This document shows, piece by piece, positions 20,655 to 29,998 of a stretch of 31,471 nucleotides of DNA (positions are counted from its first letter, which is position 1; each line of letters begins with the position of its first letter). The notes under the pieces were generated by a model. It had not been told where the DNA came from. It ran no database searches and saw only the letters and a program-made list of their open reading frames with translations. The stretch covers positions 1-31,471 of the forward strand of contig CAZKPP010000016.1 of NCBI GenBank assembly GCA_964554665.1. The letters are read 5' to 3'. The translations under genes were made by a program, and so were the position numbers. This stretch comes from UBA3263 sp964554665. GTDB taxonomy: Bacteria; Bacteroidota; Bacteroidia; Bacteroidales; Muribaculaceae.

Positions 20655-23600
20655 TTATTTCACCATGATTTTTTTGCCGTCAACAATGTTGATGCCCTTG
20701 ACGGGAGCTGCCAGGCGACGGCCCATGAGGTCATAAACGGTGTTGGCGTTGAAATCTTTAGCGGTGATTTCTTCGATGCTGACGGTGCTGGTCTGGCCAA
20801 GATTGATGTCCATGGTGTCGCCGGTCTTCAGCATGTTGTCGGGGTTGTTGTCAGCCTCGATGAGAGCTTCGTGGGCGTTGAGCATCTTCTCGGTGTCGGT
20901 TTCGGGAGCGATAACGTCCATTTTGAGCCAGCGGTCGGGCTCGGTCGAGTCGGCGCGGCGCACAACTGCTTTCTGGGCGGCTACGCGGGCGGGTTCCTGA
21001 GCGTCGTCAGCGTGGATGTAGATATAAACCTTGCCTGCGAGCAGAGTGTGCATCTGCTTGGCGTGGTGGCCCACACCTACTGCCGGAGCCTCTATGTTAT
21101 CGCCGTTATGAACGTTGAAGGTAACGTTGCCGGTGAGCAGGAAGAAGGTGCCGGCGCCATAGATGCTGCTGTTGTCGGCCTGGGTTGTAGTGATTGAGGT
21201 GCCGTCAACGCCGCTGACCACGTAGGCATAGCTGTAGGCATCGGCAATGCTTACGGCCACCGGAGCGCGCCAAAGTTTATTGCCGTCAACCTCAATGGTG
21301 AGGGTGTTGACATATTCAACGCCGAAGTGGATGCGGTCGTCGTTAACGTCGGTGCGGTAGTGATCAGAGTTCGAGAAGTGGTTGAAGTTGCCGTCTACGC
21401 TGGCGAGGATACACTTGGCATTGCCGTTGCCGCTTTCAAAGCCGATGGCATAGTTGCCGAGGCTAATGCCGGTGTAGTCGTTGAAGAATTTGATTTCGGT
21501 TGCGGTGTTGTGGGCAATTTCTTCAGCGTCTTCGCCGGGGAAGATGCGCAGATAGGTTTTTTCGGTGTCATTACCTTGGGTGGTTTTGGTCAGATAGTGG
21601 CCGCTGAGCGACGACAGGGCGGCAATGCCGTCTGCAACGTTTTCGAGCACGAAAATCGATTCGTCGCCGGTGTTGTCGGTGGTGCTGAACGAGCCGGCGT
21701 CGGTCATGTAGCGGTTGTGGTTGTCTTTAATGCGAACCAGGGCGATGCCTTCGATTGAGTGCATGTCAAACAGACTGTAGGGGAACGAGTTGTTATACTC
21801 GTCGGCAGTGGGATAGTCAAACTCCTGCTGCAGCTCGGCAACCATGGCGTCGATAGCGGCGGTGTCTACGGTGTAGGTGCCGGGAGTATTGCCAAAGGTG
21901 ATTCCCTGCGGGTTTTTAAGGTGATTTTCAATTTCGGAGATGAAGCCCTGTTCATTTTCGTCGTTGATAAGCTCGATTGTCCAGAAGCTGGATTGGTTGC
22001 TGCTGCCGGCTGAATGGTAGCGCAGCATGTCATTTTCGTTGTTGTTCAGGAAATTATTGCCTGAAACTGCGGGATTCTGAATGGCATAGGTGCCGGTGAA
22101 TACATTTTCGTTGGCGAACTTATAGGCAACTGCTTCGGCTGAGTCTTCAGTAACGTCAAGGCCCTTGGCATATTTGCCGTCGGCAAGGTTCTTCATGGTG
22201 AAAGTGCCGTCGTTGGCTGCGTCGATTACCCAAACGGCATCGTAGGTCAGGTGAGTAATATTGCGGCCATTGCCAATCTTATTGTTAGCGGTGCCTTTTA
22301 CCATGTAGCCATGGCCACTTGCGAATGTGCCATAATTGCGGAAGGCAACTTTCTTGCCGTTGATGAACTCGGCAACGAGCTTACCAGCCGTAAAGCCGTT
22401 GAGGGTTGCTTTGGCGGTTTCGAGTTCAGCTATGAAGTTGTTGCTCTCCATCGGGATGTTGAGTTTGGCGTATATAAACTCTGAGGCTTCTTCGGCAGTG
22501 AAGAGGTTCGAGGCAGCGAGAGTGCTGCACAGGTCGTTAAAGTGCTGGTCGTTAGCAATATTCTCAATCAGCTCTTCGCGAGTAATGTCGGTAATGGGTT
22601 CGTAGGCAAACAGCTCGCGCAGGGTTTCGATGGTGGGGTTGGTGCGTGCTGCCTGGAGTTTGTCGGCGTCGTAGGTATAGGTGAAACCGTCGTGGGCCAA
22701 CCATGTTTCAACGTTGAAGTCGGCGTCGGTCAGAGCGGTTGCCCACATGCGGCTGCCCGCTTCGGTCTTAGCACCCGAGGCAGCCCAGGTAGCCATCAGG
22801 CCCCCGTTTTGGTAGTCATTGATGTATGCGTTATCGCTCGAAGCCACACGCAGGGTAAAGCCTTCGCCGTTGTTGTTGACAGCGAAATTGGTGATGGTGT
22901 CGGCAACGATTGTGCAGAGGTCACCGCTGGCGGTGCCAAGGTGTACGCCCATATTCTCTTCGGTCGAGAGGCTATGGATAGTAACGGTTTTGGTGTTGTT
23001 AACAACGCCGCCATCTTTCATATACCATACCAGGTAGGGGTTCAGGGTCTTGTGGACGTCAGCTACGTTCTTAATCAGCAAGTTGGTGCCGTCGTAATAC
23101 GCGTGGTTGTAGGCGCCGGTTGCTTGGCGCAGAGTCAGCAGGTAGGGTTTGTTGAACTCGAAGGGGAACTGCCATGTGCCGGGCACGTCTACTACGCCGC
23201 CGGCTTCAGGAACGGTTATTGTACCTTCGGCGGGTACGAAGTAGGTGGGGAGATCGGTCAGGTTAGCAGTGGAGATAGATTCGCCGGGAATGCCGAACGC
23301 GGAGGTGGTTACGCCGTCGCAGTTCAGTGTAAACTCAACCTGGTCAACCACCTCGATTGTCCATTTTGCTGCAGTAGGACCACTGCCCCAACGTTGTGCG
23401 CCGTTGTTGTTCAGCTGAATCCAAACGTTTTTGCCGGTTTCTGTTGCAGTGCCAAAGCCGAGAAGATTAACCGGGTCTCCGTTGACGTCTTCGGTGCAAG
23501 AAAAACCATATTCGGTTGCACTGTAGATATAAAAGCGGAAAAGGCCGGCCTCTTCAGGGTCGGTAGTAACTCCCAGAAAGCTGCTTGCTGCGGTTGGCAG

Positions 23601-24410
23601 TTTGCCGAGGTAAACACCTTTGCTTGAAATGCGCAGGCCGCTCAAATCGGTGCCGTCTTCTGCAGTTTTGTGCACAAATTCAGAGTGCCATATACCTGCT
23701 TCATCACGTATGTTATCACCGGTGTATGAGAGTCCGTTGTGATTATCGTTCAAACGGAAGAAACGAACACCGCCGTTTACAGAGAGCATCATATACTTAT
23801 CGTTCAGCTCGCGAGCATAATAAGCCTTGCCGGCAGCATTCTTTTCGGGAATGGGCGAAAGGGTAACGACGAAGTCGCGGAGTACAATGTTATAGCCACC
23901 TGTAGTATTGCTGGCAGTAGCAGCTAAGGTGAAGGTATATTGCTTAGTGTTTTCGTCGAGGCCGGAGGCAGAGAAGGTGCGGCCTTCAGCACCGAGAACC
24001 TCGCCGTTGATTGTCGACTCCTCAAGACCTTCCGAAGGAATGGCAGTGAAAGAGTAGCCGGAGATGTAGTATTGCGAATCTTCGTTGATTGACAGCACGT
24101 AGTCGTACGGAGTAGTAGACGCCGCAATCATTTTCAGGGGCCTATCTACGTTTGGGGCGGTAGGACAGTTTTCCGGGTGAGGGCTTGTAATGTCTGTTTC
24201 AGCAGTGAATTTAACTGTTGCGATATCGGCATAAGTTGAGTTTTGCCAATATTTCGCCCAACCGGCTGCTGTGCCGTTGGCACGATGAGTGGCACCGTTA
24301 TAGCCGTCAACCTGTAGTGTTAAATCCCACACTATAGGTTCGGCAGAGGCGAGTGGAGCATAGGAGAGCGCTGCAAAGGTCGCCAGGCCTAAAAGTAAAT
24401 GTTTTTTCAT
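20655..24410 (-). CDS. Large secreted modular protein, beta-trefoil-like modules and C-terminal sorting tail
   Basis: I do not recognise a named family for this 1251-residue protein. The start at 24410 gives a signal peptide (MKKHLLLGLATFAALSYAPLASA). The N-terminal part (about 24-195) is a beta-rich region. Four similar modules begin at about residues 205, 425, 685 and 885, each with a pattern such as 'YYDGTNLLIKNVAD...WYM', 'FTMKNLADGKYAKG' or 'FVLENVADGIAAL...GHYLT'. This is reminiscent of ricin-B/beta-trefoil carbohydrate-binding repeats (inference). There are no catalytic motifs I can name. The C-terminal 35 residues ('VYDLMGRRLAAPVKGINIV', then a KKIMVK end) resemble a Por-type sorting tail. 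It has its own promoter (24453-24484), separated from the GH32 gene by a hairpin. Confidence 0.7.
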   Translation of the reverse strand: MKKHLLLGLATFAALSYAPLASAEPIVWDLTLQVDGYNGATHRANGTAAGWAKYWQNSTYADIATVKFTAETDITSPHPENCPTAPNVDRPLKMIAASTTPYDYVLSINEDSQYYISGYSFTAIPSEGLEESTINGEVLGAEGRTFSASGLDENTKQYTFTLAATASNTTGGYNIVLRDFVVTLSPIPEKNAAGKAYYARELNDKYMMLSVNGGVRFFRLNDNHNGLSYTGDNIRDEAGIWHSEFVHKTAEDGTDLSGLRISSKGVYLGKLPTAASSFLGVTTDPEEAGLFRFYIYSATEYGFSCTEDVNGDPVNLLGFGTATETGKNVWIQLNNNGAQRWGSGPTAAKWTIEVVDQVEFTLNCDGVTTSAFGIPGESISTANLTDLPTYFVPAEGTITVPEAGGVVDVPGTWQFPFEFNKPYLLTLRQATGAYNHAYYDGTNLLIKNVADVHKTLNPYLVWYMKDGGVVNNTKTVTIHSLSTEENMGVHLGTASGDLCTIVADTITNFAVNNNGEGFTLRVASSDNAYINDYQNGGLMATWAASGAKTEAGSRMWATALTDADFNVETWLAHDGFTYTYDADKLQAARTNPTIETLRELFAYEPITDITREELIENIANDQHFNDLCSTLAASNLFTAEEASEFIYAKLNIPMESNNFIAELETAKATLNGFTAGKLVAEFINGKKVAFRNYGTFASGHGYMVKGTANNKIGNGRNITHLTYDAVWVIDAANDGTFTMKNLADGKYAKGLDVTEDSAEAVAYKFANENVFTGTYAIQNPAVSGNNFLNNNENDMLRYHSAGSSNQSSFWTIELINDENEQGFISEIENHLKNPQGITFGNTPGTYTVDTAAIDAMVAELQQEFDYPTADEYNNSFPYSLFDMHSIEGIALVRIKDNHNRYMTDAGSFSTTDNTGDESIFVLENVADGIAALSSLSGHYLTKTTQGNDTEKTYLRIFPGEDAEEIAHNTATEIKFFNDYTGISLGNYAIGFESGNGNAKCILASVDGNFNHFSNSDHYRTDVNDDRIHFGVEYVNTLTIEVDGNKLWRAPVAVSIADAYSYAYVVSGVDGTSITTTQADNSSIYGAGTFFLLTGNVTFNVHNGDNIEAPAVGVGHHAKQMHTLLAGKVYIYIHADDAQEPARVAAQKAVVRRADSTEPDRWLKMDVIAPETDTEKMLNAHEALIEADNNPDNMLKTGDTMDINLGQTSTVSIEEITAKDFNANTVYDLMGRRLAAPVKGINIVDGKKIMVK

Positions 24411-24452
24411 GTAGATTGTGTGTAAGTTTATTATTTTTATGTATTTATGGTG

Positions 24453-24484
24453 CAAAAATAGTGTTTTTTTGCGACACCGCCAAA
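24453..24484 (-). promoter_or_regulatory. Bacteroidales-type promoter of the 1251-residue gene
   Basis: On the minus strand, TTTG (24484-24481), a 20-bp spacer and TATTTTTG (24460-24453) match the consensus. It stands downstream of the GH32 hairpin, so this gene can be expressed apart from the PUL operon. The leader would be about 37 nt. Confidence 0.75.
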
Positions 24485-24516
24485 TTTTTGTCTATGAAAT
24501 CAATCATATAAGGGGC

Positions 24517-24550
24517 AACCCCCGGGTGTAGCCAATACACCGCGGGGGTT
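24517..24550 (-). terminator. Hairpin ending the GH32/PUL operon
   Basis: Arms AACCCCCGGGTGTA (24517-24530) and TACACCGCGGGGGTT (24536-24550) pair with a single bulged base, around loop GCCAA. It lies 42 bp after the GH32 stop codon. The minus-strand sequence after the stem (TTGCCCCTTAT) is only partly T-rich, so termination strength is uncertain. Confidence 0.55.
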
Positions 24551-24592
24551 TAATAATCAATCTTTTTTACCAATTACCTTTAAATAATGCTA

Positions 24593-27046
24593 TTAAAAAA
24601 CCATTTTTCTTGAAAATGTACCATTTTGAGTGTGTACCGTAACTATGTGCAGGCCGGTCAGGGTGGTGTCAACCGAGCCGCTAAGGCTATAGAGATATTT
24701 TTGAATCATTCTTTCCCCCGAAAGGTTGTAGACCGACAATAGGGCGGGCGAGGGCAGGGCGCTGTAGTGGATGGTGCCGCCGCTAACCGTAAGGTCGATG
24801 TTGCCGGCGGGAGCAACCGCCGGGTGCAGGGCGGCATTGCCGTTGCCGGCCGTGAGGTTCCAGGCATTAAGCGTGCGCACCGAAGTTGGCGCATCGCTAA
24901 AGGCACAGACGTTTTCGGTCGCTCCGGCCTTTGCGAAAATGCGTACCGACGAAGCCCACGTGTCGTTAATGAAAATGTCGAGAACAGAGTGGTCGAAAAA
25001 TACGTTGAGTTTGACTGTTTCGCCTTTAGCGAGCCGGCGGGGCAGCTGACTGTGGTAGTAGCCGTCGAAAACTCCGGCGTCGTTGGTCAGGCGGTCAACG
25101 GTGCGGGCATCAACAACGAGCTCGTTCGAGGCTCCATCGTAGTAGACCTTCAGTGCCGAAGAGCCGTTGCCGAGCAACTCGAAGCCGCATTTGGCGGCGC
25201 TGACCGTGAATTCGCCGCAGAGCTCTATGCTTCTGCCGCTGATGCCGTCGATGTTCAGTGAGCCGTTGAGCGAGAAGTCAGATTTTGAGAATCCGTCGCC
25301 GCTGCGCAATGCCGCGAGGCCCGCATACGGCTTCTGACATAAGTTGCCGTCGGCGTCGAGACTCAGTTCGCGCGGCAGGGAGAAGGTGTGGGCATAACCG
25401 AGGTCGTGGTTGGCTTGCGACGGCAGCTTGTCGGGCACGATGCCGAGGGCAATGGTGGTTCCGTCGTGTTGATAAATGGTTGGCGAGAGCAAGCCGTAGC
25501 CGTCGCGGGCCAGGCCGGGTAGCTCGATGGTCGAGGGCGAGGCTTTGTCGGGGCTGAAGGTGCCGTCGGCATTGATGGTGCCGACCCAATAGAGGGCTGC
25601 GACTCCGCGCGAGGTGTTTTGCGGAGTGACGGTAAAGAGCCACTTGTCGCCGATTTTGGTAATGTTAGGCATTTCCCAGAAAGTTCCGCAGGTTTGAACG
25701 TTGGAGCCGCTGAAAAAGGTCTTGCCTTCGTTGCTCCAGCTGCCGGTGGCGGGATTATAGGCATGGAGCGTGGTGGTGCCGACGCCTCCTTTGCTTGAGC
25801 CGACAATAATGTAGGCGCCGCTGCCGTTGCGGAAGAAATAAGGGTCGCGGAAGTCATCCGAGAGTCCGTCGGGGCGGCCGGCGATAATGGGTTTCGGGTC
25901 TTTTTGCCAGGCAATGAGATCGTCGTCGAGCGGATTTGCGCGGGCAATAACGGCCTTGGCGTAGTCTACGCCGGTGTAGATAATCGAGGGCTTTCCACCG
26001 GTTAGCTCCCGGTCGGTGAATACGCAGCCCGACCAGCAGCCTTTCATGTCGAACTCGGTTGCGGGGGCCAGGGCGATTTGTTCTTCGGTCCAGTCGCAGA
26101 GGTTTTCGCTCGACAGGTGGCCCCAGTGGAGGCGCGACATGTATGGCCCGTTGGCATTCTTCTGGAAGAAAAGATGATAGCGGCCATTGGCGTAAGTCAT
26201 GCCGTGCGTTTCATTCGCCCAGTTTGCTGCGGGCATGGCGTGGAATGCGGGGCGCATCGGGTCTGCGGCAAACCTTTCGGCGGGAATTGACAGATCGGCG
26301 GGATTTTCGGCCGACCATGATGAGACGGTTTCGGCGCTGAGGGCTTCATTCCAAACGGCAATGTCGTCGATAAGGCCGTTGAACACGGTTGTGCAGAAAG
26401 GCCCGCTGAACCGCTCGCTGAAGCTGCGGCCGATTCTGAGGGTTGAATTGCCGGCGGCGAGAGTGCCGTTGGCTTTGGATGTGGCGACTGCTACGCCGTT
26501 GTTATAGAGCGTTGCCGTGCGCGCGTCGGCGTCGATAACGGCGGTGAGGTTTACCCATTCGTAGCGGGCAAGGGGCTCGTTTGCTTTCAGTTCCAGCGGC
26601 CAGCCGCCGATAAAGGTTTTAAACGAATATTTGCCGTCGAGGCCCAGAAAGAAGCCGAAGCCGGTTTTGGCGCCCTCGTCGATGCAGGATGCTATGGCAA
26701 CCTGCTCGGGGGTGTTGACGTCGATTTCCACTATGGGATAGGTTTCAACGGCAATCCATACGGAGGCGGTCATCTGTTTTGAGCCGGCGGGTATGATGTC
26801 GCTCAGCGAGGCGTCGATGTAGGTTGAATATCCGTCGAAGCGGAGGGCCTGGCCGTTCGCCCCGGGCATATTTTCGGCGGGGTGGACGCTATGGATGGCA
26901 AACGTGTTGCCCGAAACGGACTCGGCGATTCGGTTGCCGACGTTCTGCATGGTGAACCGGGCCACTTCGCGCGCATTGCCCGCGAGCGGCGCCGACATAA
27001 GCGCCGGCAACAGAAAAACCGATTTGAGGAATGAGGTAGCAGTCAT
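24593..27046 (-). CDS. LamG-GH32 fructan-active enzyme, atypical catalytic motif
   Basis: The 817-residue protein has a signal peptide, a LamG/concanavalin-like domain (about residues 28-235), a GH32 five-blade propeller (about 265-580), the GH32 beta-sandwich (about 590-720) and a Por-secretion-like tail ('LLSVYNLSGERMIQKYL' to the end). GH32 enzymes hydrolyse levan, inulin or sucrose. The RDP motif is present (Asp401 in DDFRDPYFF) and the acid/base Glu458 (FWEMPN), with spacing close to T. maritima invertase. The nucleophile motif WMNDPNG, however, reads WANETHG, placing Glu279 where Asp is expected. Activity is therefore uncertain: it could be a variant hydrolase or a binding protein. It is the last gene of the susC-susD-DUF4960-GH32 operon. 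Confidence 0.88.
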   Translation of the reverse strand: MTATSFLKSVFLLPALMSAPLAGNAREVARFTMQNVGNRIAESVSGNTFAIHSVHPAENMPGANGQALRFDGYSTYIDASLSDIIPAGSKQMTASVWIAVETYPIVEIDVNTPEQVAIASCIDEGAKTGFGFFLGLDGKYSFKTFIGGWPLELKANEPLARYEWVNLTAVIDADARTATLYNNGVAVATSKANGTLAAGNSTLRIGRSFSERFSGPFCTTVFNGLIDDIAVWNEALSAETVSSWSAENPADLSIPAERFAADPMRPAFHAMPAANWANETHGMTYANGRYHLFFQKNANGPYMSRLHWGHLSSENLCDWTEEQIALAPATEFDMKGCWSGCVFTDRELTGGKPSIIYTGVDYAKAVIARANPLDDDLIAWQKDPKPIIAGRPDGLSDDFRDPYFFRNGSGAYIIVGSSKGGVGTTTLHAYNPATGSWSNEGKTFFSGSNVQTCGTFWEMPNITKIGDKWLFTVTPQNTSRGVAALYWVGTINADGTFSPDKASPSTIELPGLARDGYGLLSPTIYQHDGTTIALGIVPDKLPSQANHDLGYAHTFSLPRELSLDADGNLCQKPYAGLAALRSGDGFSKSDFSLNGSLNIDGISGRSIELCGEFTVSAAKCGFELLGNGSSALKVYYDGASNELVVDARTVDRLTNDAGVFDGYYHSQLPRRLAKGETVKLNVFFDHSVLDIFINDTWASSVRIFAKAGATENVCAFSDAPTSVRTLNAWNLTAGNGNAALHPAVAPAGNIDLTVSGGTIHYSALPSPALLSVYNLSGERMIQKYLYSLSGSVDTTLTGLHIVTVHTQNGTFSRKMVF

Positions 27047-27067
27047 TGTTTCCCTCGCGATGAGTTG

Positions 27068-28279
27068 TTATTTCAGGTAGTTGAGAATGTTGAGGGTGAG
27101 CTGCTCAACGTTGTGTTGGTAGGGGTTTTCGCCTGAGTTCTGATTCCACTCGTAGGCGGCGAAACCGTTGGCGATGCAGCGGCCATGGGTGGCGCTGGCA
27201 TAGAATTCAACCAGGCCGGCAACGCAGTGGTCGCGCACGTGGCCCCAGGTTGCGAGCACCAGAGAGTTGGTGGTGACTTCAAAATTCTTGATAACGTCAA
27301 CCTGATTGCCTTTGCCGTAGATGTTGCAATCCCACAGGCAGTTGTGGTCTTCGCGCTGGCCGGGGCCAATCAGCGGCAGGTTGTCGTAGCCGTAGTTATT
27401 GGGGTCTTCGAGTGTCAGGCCTTTGAAGATTGCATGGGTGGTGCGGTCATAGAAGCCCTGGTCGGAACCGTTTCTGAAGTCCCAGCCCAGGTAGGGGTTG
27501 ATGACCCAGACGTCGTTGCCGCTGCCACCTTCGCCGTTGCCGAATACGGTCGGAGCCATGTTGTCGGGCACGATGCCGAGGGGCGCGGTGAGCTGCGTTG
27601 CCATGTTGGCCAAATAGAGGCTGCCGCCGTTGGCCGAGTACTCCTTGAGGGCATCGATGATTGCCGGTTCGCCGAGGCCGCCGGGAAGTTTGTCCCAGCC
27701 ATATTCCTGACCCTGACGGTCGATTTCAATCCAGATTACGGGATAGAAGTCGGGGTCGAGTGCCGAAATCTGCTCGGGCTGAATGAATTCGGCGTCGGCC
27801 TGCGCGGCAAACCAGGTTGCTGCGGCTCGTTCGTCGTCGTCGGGCAGCGAGGCGATGTCGGGAGCGGTCATGAGGTAGGCCATTTTCACTCCGTCGAGTT
27901 TGTCGGGCATCTGAGCTTCGGTGGAAACGCCTTCCGAAACGTAGCCGCCGGCATACATTACCTTAACCGTGCAGAGATAATCTTTGCCCAGCGTGAGGCC
28001 TTTGGCCGTGTATTCGGTCGGCTGACCGTCAAGGTCGATAGTTGAGATGCTGTTGTTGCCGTTGATAAGTATCTTTACGCCGGTGATGCTGAGGTCAGTG
28101 GCGGGCAGTTGCCACGACAGGTTGATTTTGCGGCCGTTGACTGTGGCGCTGAGGTCAGATACTTTTTCGAGCGTAGGCACCTCGGGCAGGCCGGTGGGTT
28201 CAAACTCGGAGCATCCGGCGAGCACACCACAAATTATCATTGCCAGCAGAGCGAGGCTATATGTGCGGAATTTTTTCAT
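27068..28279 (-). CDS. DUF4960-type surface lipoprotein, likely fructan binding
   Basis: The 403-residue lipoprotein has a lipobox at VLAGC (Cys23), an Fn3-like domain at about residues 35-125 ('LSATVNGRKINLSWQLPATDLSITGVKI') and a C-terminal alpha-beta domain of about 270 residues ('DGVKMAYLMTAPDIASLPDDDERAAATWFAAQ', 'ATWGHVRDHCVAGLVEFYA') that fits DUF4960. Its place directly after susD is the usual one for a surface glycan-binding protein, and DUF4960 proteins are, from memory, partners of GH32 enzymes in Bacteroides levan loci (BT1761-like). The gaps to the neighbours are 21 bp each, so it is in the operon. The binding specificity is inference. Confidence 0.8.
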   Translation of the reverse strand: MKKFRTYSLALLAMIICGVLAGCSEFEPTGLPEVPTLEKVSDLSATVNGRKINLSWQLPATDLSITGVKILINGNNSISTIDLDGQPTEYTAKGLTLGKDYLCTVKVMYAGGYVSEGVSTEAQMPDKLDGVKMAYLMTAPDIASLPDDDERAAATWFAAQADAEFIQPEQISALDPDFYPVIWIEIDRQGQEYGWDKLPGGLGEPAIIDALKEYSANGGSLYLANMATQLTAPLGIVPDNMAPTVFGNGEGGSGNDVWVINPYLGWDFRNGSDQGFYDRTTHAIFKGLTLEDPNNYGYDNLPLIGPGQREDHNCLWDCNIYGKGNQVDVIKNFEVTTNSLVLATWGHVRDHCVAGLVEFYASATHGRCIANGFAAYEWNQNSGENPYQHNVEQLTLNILNYLK

Positions 28280-28300
28280 TTTCGTAGGTCTGTTGATGGG

Positions 28301-29974
28301 TTATTTATATAAGTCGCCGGCGTTGTCGAGCTGGTTGACGGGAATCGGGAAGTAGATTTCGCTTTGGGTCAGGTTGGCGCCTTCGTAGTAACTGTGGACG
28401 CGGCTTTCGGAGGCATAGTAGCTGTTCATGGTTTCAACGGCGTTGCCCCAGCGCACCAGGTCGAACCAGCGCAGGCCCTCCATTGCGAGTTCCAGGCGGC
28501 GCTCCATGCGCACGGCTTTGCGGGCATAGTCGCGGCTCCAGCCTGCGGCGGGATATTCGCCCACGGCATAGTTGGCCAGCATGGGGTTGCAGTCGACCGG
28601 TTCGTAGGCGGGATCAACCGAGCGGGCAGCCTTGCGGCGTATGTCGTTGATGAGTCGGCGGGCCTCGTCGAGGTTCTTGCCCTGCTCAATCAGTGCTTCA
28701 GCCTTCATGAGCATCACGTCGGCGTAGCGGATAAGAATGAAGTTGAGCGACGATGCACCCCAGGGCACGATGCCGGGCTTGACGAATGGCGATTCGGGCG
28801 AGGGATAGGCCTTTTTGCCTGAATACTGGCCGTAGAGGTCGAGGTTGCGACACCATTTGTCGGTGTAGGTATATGAGCGCCAGGGCATGCCGATGCGGCC
28901 GAGGGTGAAGTCCAGACGGGGGTCGACGTTGCCTTCGTAGTCGGCTTTGTCAACATTCTCGTCGTTGAAAGTGTCGAACAGCGGCAGGCCGTTGGCGTCG
29001 GTGCGGAAAGCGTTGACAAGGTTTTGCGAGGCAAGATAGAAGTCATCGCCGTTGCCGTAGAGATTGCCCTCCGACCAGGTGCAGTTCAAGCAGTTCGAAT
29101 AGTTGAACTGGTCGGGGGAGTTGGCCGACGAGAACTGGATTGCCATAACCGATTCATATTGGTTGTTGAATTCGGGCTTTGACATGTCGAGGAAGTTGGG
29201 GTAGAGCTCATATTTTTTGCTGTCGATAACGTAGCCGGCATATTTTTCGGCTTCTTCCCAATCGGAGGTGAAAAGGTCAACGCGGGCCAGGAGCGCGGCG
29301 GCAACATATTTGTTGAAGCGACCTGCCGAGGTCTGGTCGGCGGGGAGTAGCTCGTAGCTGTCGCGAAGGTCCTGTTTGATGAACTCGGCGATCTGCTCGC
29401 GCGAATATTGGTCGGCGCGACATTCGCTGGGATTGGTTACGGTTTCGTCGAAATAGGGGAACTGGCGGAAAATGCGCAGCATGTCGAAATAGAAGTAGGC
29501 GCGCAAGGTTTTCATTTCGGCAATGTAGGCGGCCTTGGTGTCGGAGTCGATGTTGCCGGAGTTGGTGATACTGCGGATTGCGGTGTTGCAGCGGCTCACG
29601 GAATAGAAGTTATTGCGCCATTTGAAGTTGATGACGTCGTTGTCGCTCTGCACGTTGCCCACTTCGAGCTGGTGGATATAACCTTCCATGGTCACGCCGT
29701 CGCCACCCTTGAGGGCATCGTCGGAGCGAACGTCGAAAATCCAGTTGGTAATCGGTCCGGCAAATGATTCATTGTTGCCGAAAAAGTGGCAGAGCAGCGA
29801 GGCGTATGCAGCGTTCATCATGTCTACGGCCTCATCTTCGCCGATTTGTTCGTCGGTGATTACGCCCTGCGGTATGGTTGTAAGCATGTCGGAGCAAGAG
29901 CTGACGGCCAATGTCATCGAGGCCATGGCTGCTGCGCACAGAGCGTTATTTATGATGGTTCTAATGTTTTTCAT
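28301..29974 (-). CDS. susD: SusD/RagB-family nutrient-uptake lipoprotein
   Basis: The 557-residue lipoprotein has a signal peptide ending LAVSSC (Cys27) and the SusD N-terminal part 'TTIPQGVITDEQIGEDEAVDMMNAAYASL'. A TPR-like helical core follows ('EMKTLRAYFYFDMLRIFRQFPYFDET'), and the C-terminal SusD_RagB region reads 'LNFILIRYADVMLMKAEALIEQG', then 'RMERRLELAMEGLRWFDLVRWG'. SusD closes over the SusC barrel to deliver oligosaccharide. It follows susC by 24 bp. With the DUF4960 and GH32 genes behind, the cargo is probably a fructan. Confidence 0.95.
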   Translation of the reverse strand: MKNIRTIINNALCAAAMASMTLAVSSCSDMLTTIPQGVITDEQIGEDEAVDMMNAAYASLLCHFFGNNESFAGPITNWIFDVRSDDALKGGDGVTMEGYIHQLEVGNVQSDNDVINFKWRNNFYSVSRCNTAIRSITNSGNIDSDTKAAYIAEMKTLRAYFYFDMLRIFRQFPYFDETVTNPSECRADQYSREQIAEFIKQDLRDSYELLPADQTSAGRFNKYVAAALLARVDLFTSDWEEAEKYAGYVIDSKKYELYPNFLDMSKPEFNNQYESVMAIQFSSANSPDQFNYSNCLNCTWSEGNLYGNGDDFYLASQNLVNAFRTDANGLPLFDTFNDENVDKADYEGNVDPRLDFTLGRIGMPWRSYTYTDKWCRNLDLYGQYSGKKAYPSPESPFVKPGIVPWGASSLNFILIRYADVMLMKAEALIEQGKNLDEARRLINDIRRKAARSVDPAYEPVDCNPMLANYAVGEYPAAGWSRDYARKAVRMERRLELAMEGLRWFDLVRWGNAVETMNSYYASESRVHSYYEGANLTQSEIYFPIPVNQLDNAGDLYK

Positions 29975-29998
29975 TTTGAGAAATTGTTTACGAGAGGT

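Noticed and set aside
22542..23627. Antisense open frame of 361 codons opposite the 1251-residue gene
   Set aside because: No promoter or motif, and biased composition. The sense gene has a signal peptide, promoter, terminator and tail.
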